A DNA stretch of 5,600 nt. Source: Flavipsychrobacter sp. (GTDB taxonomy: Bacteria; Bacteroidota; Bacteroidia; Chitinophagales; Chitinophagaceae). Positions 1-5,153 of the stretch are shown here, one piece after another (the stretch's first letter is position 1; each line of letters opens with the position of its first letter). A program made the position numbers and the translations under genes. The DNA lies in NCBI GenBank assembly GCA_021156265.1, contig JAJNBR010000207.1, positions 1 through 5,600 of the forward strand, in the 5' to 3' direction. The notes below the pieces were generated by a model that was not told the DNA's origin, ran no database searches, and worked only from the letters and a program-made list of their open reading frames with translations.

Positions 1-101
1 AAACATACCGGGGGTTGCGCCTTGAGTTGAAATGCGGTAAATAAATAGAGGGCAGGCAGTAACCCCCTAAAAAGCAGGGAAAGACGATAAAGTGTCGTCA
101 T
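1..101 (-). CDS. N-terminus of a secreted protein (partial, runs off left edge)
   Basis: Reading the minus strand from the ATG at 101-99 gives 33 open codons to the window edge. The peptide begins MTTLYRLSLLFRGLLPALYL and continues to a KAQPPVC stretch. It has basic residues (R6, R12), a long hydrophobic core and a likely signal peptidase I site after Ala28 (LKA|QPP), the usual pattern of exported Bacteroidota proteins. The start is well bounded: an in-frame TAG lies seven codons upstream and there is no other ATG between. No Shine-Dalgarno sequence is visible, and I found no TAnnTTTG promoter core between it and the tRNA terminator. What the mature protein does cannot be told from this fragment. 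The coding call rests on the signal peptide alone; the alternative is a chance open frame. Confidence 0.6.
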   Translation of the reverse strand, partial: MTTLYRLSLLFRGLLPALYLFTAFQLKAQPPVC

Positions 102-227
102 GGTGATGGTGCTTAAGGACTATAAAATTACGATGATGGTATCTGAAAAGAACAGATGTGTTTGTTGAAATGGTCGGCCTGAGAAGATCGTTTGTCTAGG
201 GAAAAATAATGGCTGAGGAGAGGAAAT

Positions 228-266
228 AAAAAAAGCCTTGCAAGGAAATCACCTGCAAGGCTTTTT
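228..266 (-). terminator. Rho-independent terminator of the tRNA-Gln gene
   Basis: A 13-base perfect inverted repeat (254-266 against 230-242, core GCCTTGCA/TGCAAGGC) encloses an 11-base loop. Read on the minus strand it begins five bases after the tRNA 3' end and runs into seven consecutive T (A at 228-234 on plus). Because the stem is flanked by A and T runs on both sides, it could also stop transcription coming from the left on the plus strand. Confidence 0.88.
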
Positions 267-271
267 GAGTG

Positions 272-342
272 TAGTTCGACCTGGATTCGAACCAGGACAA
301 ACAGAACCAAAATCTGTTGTGCTGCCGTTACACCATCGAACT
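272..342 (-). tRNA. tRNA-Gln (anticodon UUG)
   Basis: The 71-base minus-strand sequence folds as a cloverleaf. The acceptor stem AGTTCGA pairs with TCGAACT and is followed by discriminator A. The T arm is CCTGG-TTCGAAT-CCAGG. The anticodon stem ACAGA/TCTGT holds the loop TTTTGGT with anticodon TTG, which reads CAA and, by wobble, CAG. The 3' CCA is not encoded and must be added after transcription. The first pair is A-U, a weak pair like the U1-A72 pair known to favour glutaminyl-tRNA synthetase. The gene is a single transcription unit with its own promoter (365-396) and terminator (228-266), and points away from mrdA. Confidence 0.97.
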
Positions 343-348
343 GTCCAA

Positions 349-360
349 CCGCGTTAGCGG
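349..360 (-). other. Small GC hairpin in the tRNA 5' leader
   Basis: CCGC (349-352) and GCGG (357-360) form a four-pair hairpin with a GTTA loop, between the predicted transcription start and the tRNA 5' end at 342. It lies in the leader that RNase P would remove. It may help define the precursor or simply be chance; it is short. Confidence 0.35.
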
Positions 361-364
361 GATG

Positions 365-396
365 CAAAGGTAATTCGTGTTTGTATAAAGGCAAAA
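365..396 (-). promoter_or_regulatory. Bacteroidota promoter for tRNA-Gln
   Basis: On the minus strand the sequence reads TTTTG (396-392), 19 bases, then TACCTTTG (372-365). This is an exact match to the Bacteroidota -33 TTG / -7 TAnnTTTG promoter with a central spacer length. The predicted start is near 358-360, giving a leader of about 16-18 bases before the mature tRNA. Upstream of the -33 box, 398-416 is an almost pure A/T tract resembling an UP element, as expected of a strong stable-RNA promoter (inference). Confidence 0.85.
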
Positions 397-465
397 CTTT
401 TTTTCGAATAATTTTTGCCGCTACCCACAGTGGGGGATAAAATTAGCAACCCGTTATATTTTGAA

Positions 466-498
466 TTGCAGCAGTATCAGGTTTTTCCAGTAGGTTTG
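466..498 (+). promoter_or_regulatory. Bacteroidota promoter for mrdA-rodA
   Basis: TAGGTTTG at 491-498 matches the TAnnTTTG core exactly. A TTG at 466-468 lies 22 bases upstream, at the long end of the spacing reported for this phylum. The predicted start near 505 leaves an mRNA leader of about 25 bases before the mrdA ATG at 530. That leader is T-rich and has no Shine-Dalgarno sequence. The promoter is divergent from the tRNA promoter, with about 70 bases between the two -33 boxes. Confidence 0.65.
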
Positions 499-529
499 TG
501 ATGGAAGTTTTTTTAACGCTTTTCTAATC

Positions 530-2566
530 ATGTCCGTAGCGGCAAACCCGCGCCAGTTAGTCATCAGGTTCCTCTTCATCGGTATTGCAATAGTAATATT
601 GATACGGTTGTTCGTTCTACAGGTTTTTGAGGACCAGTACAAGATCATGGCGAATGATATTGCCATTTATCGTAAAGTGGTATATCCGCCAAGAGGTGTT
701 ATTTATGACCGCAAGGGTAGAGTAATGCTGTACAACCAGGTAGTGTATGACCTGATGGTGACGCCCAACAACGTTTCCAAAAGCCTGGATACTGCAGCTT
801 TGTGCGATGTACTGGGAATAGATATTCCGGCGTTTGAAAAATTATTGACGCGCATTCGCATCAAGAATGGCCCTATGCGTAAGGGGGCTATCATCGAAGA
901 GCTATCACCGGCGCAAACCGCAAGGTTCCATGAAAACCTGTATATGTTCCCGGGCTTCGAGTTATCCGAGCGACATATTCGTACGTATCCCAATACAAGT
1001 TCTGCAATATTGCTAGGTTACATCGGTGAGGTGTCACCGGCCATGCTGAAAAAAAACCGCTATGCCACTTACCAGCAGGGTGACTATGTCGGTATCGCCG
1101 GATTGGAGAACAGTTATGAAGAAGTGTTGCGCGGCCAGCGTGGTGTATACTTCCTGGAGCGCGATAACTTCAACCGGCCAACCGAACCATATAAAAGAGG
1201 AACACTTGATACGCCCGCTATTGCAGGTCGCAGCCTTGAGCTGTACCTCGATGCGGAGCTGCAGGCGTACGCAGAAAAGTTGTTCGTGAACAAGATAGGT
1301 AGCGCCGTTGCCATCGATCCCCGTACGGGTGGTATACTGGCTATGGTGAGCGCGCCAACCTACGATCCAAACTTGCTGAAGGGTAGGGAGCGCTCTAAGA
1401 ACTATTCAAAACTATACGTTGATGCTACGCACCCATTGTACAATCGTGCTACACAGGCATCTTACCAGCCGGGTTCAACTATGAAACCTATGACGGCCCT
1501 GATAGCGCTGGATGTAGGCGCTATTACACCATCATTTGGTTATCCCTGTGGCGGCGGTTATTTTGGCTGTGGCAGGGGTATTGCATGCACCCACTCGGGC
1601 GGTGGCCACGCAGCCAACCTGAGGCTGGCGATAGCGCACTCCTGTAACGCCTATTTCGTACACTTGTTCCGCCTCATCGCCGACTCTAAAAAGTTTGGTA
1701 GCGTAAAAAAAGGTACGCAGGCATGGGCTCAATACTGTCGTGATTTCGGTTTTGGCCACAAGACCGGTATCGACATTCCGTTCGAAGGCACCGGGCTTGT
1801 GCCTGATAGCAACCTGTATAACCGGGTGTATCGCGGTGTCTGGAGCTCGTGCACCAACCTCTTTGTAGGCATGGGCCAGGGTGAGATAGCGCTGACGCCG
1901 CTACAGCTGGCAAATGCCATGTGCATCATTGCCAACAGGGGATATTACTACACGCCGCATTTCGTTAAATCAATAGGAGGAAGTACAAATGATACCGTAC
2001 TCAGGAAATTCAAAGAGAAACACCAGGTGACAAAAATACCTGACACTACCTTTGCTATAGTTGGACTGGGTATGCAGGACGTGGTGGATCATGGTACAGG
2101 TAGGGTAGCGCAACTGCCCGGAGTAGAGATATGTGCCAAAACAGGTACCGTGGAGAATAAAGCAGTTGTGAACGGGCAGGCGGTGAAGATGAAAGATCAC
2201 TCCGTATTCGTAGCATTTGCGCCAAGAACCAACCCGAAGATCGCCATAGCGGTGATCGTAGAGAACGCCGGTTTCGGTGCCACATGGGCGGGTCCCATCG
2301 CCAGCCTGATGATGGAGAAATACCTGTACGACTCAGTTTCGAGTACACGGAAACATTTGGAAGACCGCCTGCTAAATGCTCACCTCATCAACGAATTTAT
2401 AGATGAGATAGACTCAGCGAATAAGCGAAAAGATCGCATGCGGGATATGCTCAGGTTGCAGAAAAAGCGGTATGAGGACAGCGTTACCCGCAGAAGAGAC
2501 TCGATCTATATCAACAGGTGGTTAAGAAAAACTTATTTAGAAGCAGATGAGCGAAAGTCAAGGTAA
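530..2566 (+). CDS. mrdA: Peptidoglycan D,D-transpeptidase PBP2 (elongation-specific)
   Basis: Class B penicillin-binding protein that cross-links new peptidoglycan strands during cell elongation, working outside the inner membrane in a complex with RodA. It has 678 residues, somewhat longer than the roughly 630 of E. coli PBP2. A single membrane anchor spans about residues 11-31. The dimer/pedestal domain follows (about 50-230), with the conserved PPRGVIYDRKG (53-63) and GIAGLENSYEEVLRG (188-202). The transpeptidase domain covers about 255-597: catalytic Ser316 in STMK (316-319), SCN (371-373) and KTG (537-539). All three motifs are intact, so the enzyme should be active. Residues after about 600 form a charged tail rich in Arg and Lys, probably helical, with no catalytic role that I know. 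The ATG at 530 is the first in frame after a TAG at 491-493. The 3' end overlaps rodA. The PBP2 assignment rather than PBP3/FtsI rests on sequence style and the RodA neighbour. Confidence 0.96.
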   Translation: MSVAANPRQLVIRFLFIGIAIVILIRLFVLQVFEDQYKIMANDIAIYRKVVYPPRGVIYDRKGRVMLYNQVVYDLMVTPNNVSKSLDTAALCDVLGIDIPAFEKLLTRIRIKNGPMRKGAIIEELSPAQTARFHENLYMFPGFELSERHIRTYPNTSSAILLGYIGEVSPAMLKKNRYATYQQGDYVGIAGLENSYEEVLRGQRGVYFLERDNFNRPTEPYKRGTLDTPAIAGRSLELYLDAELQAYAEKLFVNKIGSAVAIDPRTGGILAMVSAPTYDPNLLKGRERSKNYSKLYVDATHPLYNRATQASYQPGSTMKPMTALIALDVGAITPSFGYPCGGGYFGCGRGIACTHSGGGHAANLRLAIAHSCNAYFVHLFRLIADSKKFGSVKKGTQAWAQYCRDFGFGHKTGIDIPFEGTGLVPDSNLYNRVYRGVWSSCTNLFVGMGQGEIALTPLQLANAMCIIANRGYYYTPHFVKSIGGSTNDTVLRKFKEKHQVTKIPDTTFAIVGLGMQDVVDHGTGRVAQLPGVEICAKTGTVENKAVVNGQAVKMKDHSVFVAFAPRTNPKIAIAVIVENAGFGATWAGPIASLMMEKYLYDSVSSTRKHLEDRLLNAHLINEFIDEIDSANKRKDRMRDMLRLQKKRYEDSVTRRRDSIYINRWLRKTYLEADERKSR

Positions 2567-3881
2567 ATCCGTTTTCAGCAGGCTTGACGGCGTAACGGTA
2601 CTGTTATATCTCGCGTTGGTGACTATCGGGTTGCTCACTGTTTTTTCGGTTGAATACAGGAGCACGGATCCGAGCATATTCATGATGAACAAGAGTCATA
2701 TGCGCCAGCTTACGTGGTTGGGCATCTCTCTGTTCGTAGGATTACTTATTGTTTGGACAGATACGAAATTCTTTTCTTCATTCGCCTACCTCTCCTATAC
2801 GATCGGTCTCTTCTTGCTGGTGCTTACCATATTTGCCGGTGTTGATGTAAAAGGTTCGCACTCGTGGCTTGGGGTTGGCAGCGTACGTTTTCAGCCGGGT
2901 GAAGTGTGTAAAATATTTACATCGCTGGCACTGGCTAAATTCCTTTCCTCGCCCGAAACAAATTTCAAAACACTCAAGCATAGATTGATCGGTGCAGCGA
3001 TTGCACTGATTCCCTGCGTGCTCATCATATTGCAGCAGGAAACGGGGCTGGCACTGGTGTACTTCTGTTTCTTTTTGGTTATGTACCGCGAAGGACTGCC
3101 AAATGCCATACTCATTTTTGCATTTTCAATCATCATACTCACACTGGCAACATTGCTTGTAGAGCGTAATACGCTGTTCATCGTATTGACGGTGATGGCC
3201 GTAATAGCCGGCTGGCTGATGCGTCGCGACCTGAGAAGATTTGGTGTTGCCCGTATCGTTTTTATCGCAGCATTTGGTATCTGCGTATTGTTCTCGCAGG
3301 TGGCAGTGCCTTTTATCTTCAAGAATGTACTACAGAAGCACCAGATAGAACGTATTTATTCTACACTTGGACAGGAAGTGCCAAACGAGTATATGAACGT
3401 GGCCGAAGGTGAAGAGCAACCGACCGGTAAAAAAGTGAATACTTCAGAATACAACGTAATACAATCTAAGATCGCGATTGGTTCCGGCGGCTTTTGGGGT
3501 AAAGGGTTTCTGAATGGTACATCAACAAAGAATGAGTTTGTGCCCGAGCAGAATACCGATTTTATCTTTTGTGCCGTCGGCGAGCAATTTGGTTTTGTGG
3601 GCAGCGCTATACTGATACTGATATATTTATCACTGATGCTCCGCATCCTGTACCTGGCAGAGCGGCAGCGTTCTGCTTTCAGCCGGATATATGGTTATTG
3701 TGTGGCATCTATCCTGTTCTTTCACTTTGCCATCAATATCTCCATGACCATCGGGTTAGCGCCGGTTATTGGTATCACGTTGCCGTTCCTGAGCTACGGT
3801 GGTTCGTCGTTATTGTCATTCAGTATACTGGTGTGTATCCTTTTACGTCTCGACTCCGACCGATCGGTGATGATACGTTAA
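2547..3881 (+). CDS. rodA: Peptidoglycan glycosyltransferase RodA (SEDS family)
   Basis: SEDS-family polytopic membrane enzyme that polymerises lipid II into glycan strands and partners with PBP2. The 444 residues contain about ten hydrophobic segments. Recognisable family motifs are SWLGVGSVRFQPGE (106-119), QSKIAIGSGGFWGKGF (306-321), PEQNTDFIF (333-341) and LPFLSYGGSS (412-421). Asp338 matches the essential aspartate of the TDFIF motif (E. coli Asp262, from memory). The position usually written QPDLG or similar in proteobacteria is QQETG here, placing Glu165 at the second acidic site. The loop between HQIERI (265-270) and QSKIAIG (306-312) is longer than in E. coli and rich in Glu. The start codon lies 20 bases inside mrdA and has no clear Shine-Dalgarno sequence, which suggests coupled translation and matched amounts of the two partners. 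FtsW is the main alternative, but pairing with mrdA argues for RodA. Confidence 0.95.
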   Translation: MSESQGKSVFSRLDGVTVLLYLALVTIGLLTVFSVEYRSTDPSIFMMNKSHMRQLTWLGISLFVGLLIVWTDTKFFSSFAYLSYTIGLFLLVLTIFAGVDVKGSHSWLGVGSVRFQPGEVCKIFTSLALAKFLSSPETNFKTLKHRLIGAAIALIPCVLIILQQETGLALVYFCFFLVMYREGLPNAILIFAFSIIILTLATLLVERNTLFIVLTVMAVIAGWLMRRDLRRFGVARIVFIAAFGICVLFSQVAVPFIFKNVLQKHQIERIYSTLGQEVPNEYMNVAEGEEQPTGKKVNTSEYNVIQSKIAIGSGGFWGKGFLNGTSTKNEFVPEQNTDFIFCAVGEQFGFVGSAILILIYLSLMLRILYLAERQRSAFSRIYGYCVASILFFHFAINISMTIGLAPVIGITLPFLSYGGSSLLSFSILVCILLRLDSDRSVMIR

Positions 3882-3886
3882 CTTTG
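3879..3886 (+). promoter_or_regulatory. Promoter core overlapping the rodA stop, for the hydrolase gene
   Basis: TAACTTTG at 3879-3886 is an exact TAnnTTTG core whose first three bases are the rodA stop codon. A start about seven bases after the final G would fall at the A of the hydrolase ATG (3893), giving a leaderless or nearly leaderless mRNA. I do not see a TTG at the proper distance upstream, so the promoter is incomplete. The hydrolase could equally be expressed by read-through from mrdA-rodA. Confidence 0.5.
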
Positions 3887-3892
3887 CAGCCC

Positions 3893-4639
3893 ATGGCAAA
3901 TATCTTCCCGTTATCCGAAGGCGTTTTTACGATTGGTCACGATAAGCAGTTCGTTCCCTTCAACCTTGATAGAGATATCCTGACCGACCGTCCGATTGGT
4001 TCCTTATTAGTGGAGATACTCCCGTTCCTGATCGTTACATCCAAAGACCTCATCGTGTTTGACACAGGGCTTGGGTTCAAAAACAGTGATGGTAAATTGC
4101 AGATACATGCCAACATTCGCGCTAATGGCTATGAGCCGGAGCAAGTGACAAAAGTGCTGCTCTCGCATCTGCATAAAGACCATGCAGGCGGGGTAGTATA
4201 CAAAGACGATAATGGTTTAGTGAAGACCACGTTTCCCAATGCTGAGTATTATGTCTACCGGCCTGAAGCTGATTTTGCGTTGAAGAAAGGTTTGCCATCT
4301 TACCATCCTTCAGAGCTGGAGCCGCTGCTTTCCAGCAGCCAGGTGAAATGGATAGACGGCGAAGAAGGAATGATAGACGATTACATCAAATACACACATT
4401 CCGGGGGACATTGTCCCGAGCACATCGTGTATCTTGTAGAGGACGAAGGTCATAAGGTATTTTTCGGAGGCGACGAAGCGCCCCAGCTAAAGCAGATGAA
4501 GATGAAGTACGTGGCCAAGTATGATTTTGATGGTAAAAAAGCAATGGCCCTGCGCGAGCAATATGCTGCGCAAGGCCATAACGAAGGTTGGGAGTTTCTT
4601 TTCTACCACGATGTGAAAACGCCGGTGGCTAAACTTTAG
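3893..4639 (+). CDS. Metallo-beta-lactamase-fold hydrolase
   Basis: A 248-residue cytosolic-looking protein with no signal peptide. The metal-binding set of the MBL fold is complete: HLHKDH (His92, His94, Asp96, His97), His173 in SGGHCPEH, Asp194 in FFGGDE, and a final histidine, probably His239 in FLFYHD. The HxHxDH-H-D-H pattern and length resemble the subgroup that includes AHL lactonases and related esterases, but the substrate cannot be assigned. A quorum-quenching role would be a guess. The ATG at 3893 was chosen because the frame upstream lies inside rodA and the protein from this ATG begins in the usual MBL style (MANIFPLSEGVFTI). It follows rodA by 11 bases on the same strand and ends by overlapping the stop of the convergent Spy-like gene. 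No functional tie to cell-wall synthesis is visible. Confidence 0.9.
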   Translation: MANIFPLSEGVFTIGHDKQFVPFNLDRDILTDRPIGSLLVEILPFLIVTSKDLIVFDTGLGFKNSDGKLQIHANIRANGYEPEQVTKVLLSHLHKDHAGGVVYKDDNGLVKTTFPNAEYYVYRPEADFALKKGLPSYHPSELEPLLSSSQVKWIDGEEGMIDDYIKYTHSGGHCPEHIVYLVEDEGHKVFFGGDEAPQLKQMKMKYVAKYDFDGKKAMALREQYAAQGHNEGWEFLFYHDVKTPVAKL

Positions 4640-5106
4640 CGGCCGCGTGGCGGTCCGCCTCTGCGGCCACCCTGGCCACCACCGCGTTCTTTCAAGTTCT
4701 GAATCAGCATGCGTTTAAACTCGCGTTCCGCTTCATACATCTGCGCCAGTTGTTGTGCGCTGATCACCCTCAGAAATTCATTTTTGTACCTGCGTTCCAC
4801 ATTCAGGCGTTCTTCCCTGAATTCAATATTATCGTCGATAAACTGGCGTGACTGGTGCTCATCACGCGAGCCTTTTTGCTGCGGGTACTTGCTGCGAAAG
4901 CTATTACGCACGGCACGTTGGTCGTTCTCGTATTGATTGTAGATCGGCCAGAACCTGTTGGCCTGTTGTGGTGTCAGGTGTATGCGTTCAGCTATAAAAT
5001 CTGCTTTGATCGCGCGTATACGCTCACCGCGCTCACTACGCGGTTGTGCTACCGCTGTAAGGCAAGTGAATAATATGCATGCTATCAAATATCCTATCTT
5101 TTTCAT
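4636..5106 (-). CDS. Secreted Spy/CpxP-like LTxxQ protein with a Gly/Arg-rich tail
   Basis: A 156-residue exported protein. Residues 1-20 form a signal peptide with cleavage expected after AVA (Ala20|Gln21). The mature part is largely helical and highly charged. It carries an LTPQQ motif (44-48) followed by ANRFWPIYNQYE (49-60), and a second related helix at 115-134 (ISAQQLAQMYEAEREFKRML), the paired arrangement of Spy/CpxP-type periplasmic proteins. In Bacteroidota such proteins are often annotated as sensors linked to ECF sigma factors. Family members can act as chaperones or stress sensors; which applies here is unknown. The last 16 residues are an RGG-rich tail (RGGGQGGRRGGPPRGR). It lies 28 bases downstream of the membrane protein gene and is preceded by a good Shine-Dalgarno sequence. 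Its stop overlaps the convergent hydrolase stop. Confidence 0.82.
   Translation of the reverse strand: MKKIGYLIACILFTCLTAVAQPRSERGERIRAIKADFIAERIHLTPQQANRFWPIYNQYENDQRAVRNSFRSKYPQQKGSRDEHQSRQFIDDNIEFREERLNVERRYKNEFLRVISAQQLAQMYEAEREFKRMLIQNLKERGGGQGGRRGGPPRGR
4641..4668. repeat. GC-rich inverted repeat at the convergent gene ends
   Basis: GGCCGC (4641-4646) pairs with GCGGCC (4663-4668). Inside it GGCG (4649-4652) pairs with CGCC (4656-4659) around a GTC loop, giving a stable two-part hairpin. It begins two bases after the hydrolase stop codon and lies inside the last codons of the Spy-like gene. No T-run follows on either strand, so it is not a classic intrinsic terminator. It could still protect the 3' end of the hydrolase mRNA or slow polymerase. 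It may also be a by-product of the Gly/Arg codons. Confidence 0.45.
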
Positions 5107-5112
5107 TTTCTA

Positions 5113-5119
5113 CTCCTCT
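5113..5119 (-). promoter_or_regulatory. Strong Shine-Dalgarno site of the Spy-like gene
   Basis: On the minus strand AGAGGAG (5119-5113) ends six bases before the ATG at 5106. This is a near-perfect ribosome binding site. It fixes the start codon and stands out because the other starts in the window show none, as is common in Bacteroidota. Confidence 0.7.
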
Positions 5120-5120
5120 G

Positions 5121-5153
5121 CAAATTTAATCGCATTAGTTTGTTGTATTCCAA
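5121..5153 (-). promoter_or_regulatory. Possible internal promoter before the Spy-like gene
   Basis: TAAATTTG (5128-5121, minus strand) matches TAnnTTTG exactly, and a TTG at 5153-5151 lies 22 bases upstream, within the reported spacing. The predicted start, near 5114, would fall within the Shine-Dalgarno site and remove part of it. The promoter and the ribosome binding site would therefore not both be fully used on the same transcript. In an A/T-rich 28-base gap the match could be chance. Confidence 0.4.

Noticed and set aside
118..126. TAATTTTA as a promoter for the partial secreted gene
   Set aside because: It differs from TAnnTTTG at the last base and has no TTG at suitable distance; not supported.
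128..394. Minus-strand frame of 88 codons
   Set aside because: It runs through the tRNA-Gln gene, its terminator and its promoter, and has no protein-like features.
424..434. CCCA-CAG-TGGG hairpin upstream of mrdA
   Set aside because: Only four pairs, no T-run and no obvious partner; too small to call a terminator or riboswitch.
2891..3322. Minus-strand frame of 143 codons antisense to rodA
   Set aside because: It lies entirely within well-conserved rodA codons, and the translation is low in recognisable structure.
3569..3892. Longer hydrolase starting inside rodA
   Set aside because: This stretch is the other frame of conserved rodA sequence (QNTDFIF to SYGGSS), and the translated extension does not look like an MBL N-terminus.
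5068..5106. Lipoprotein signal in the Spy-like protein (LIAC, Cys10)
   Set aside because: Cys10 would leave a signal peptide of nine residues, too short. The AVA|QP site at residue 20 fits signal peptidase I better.
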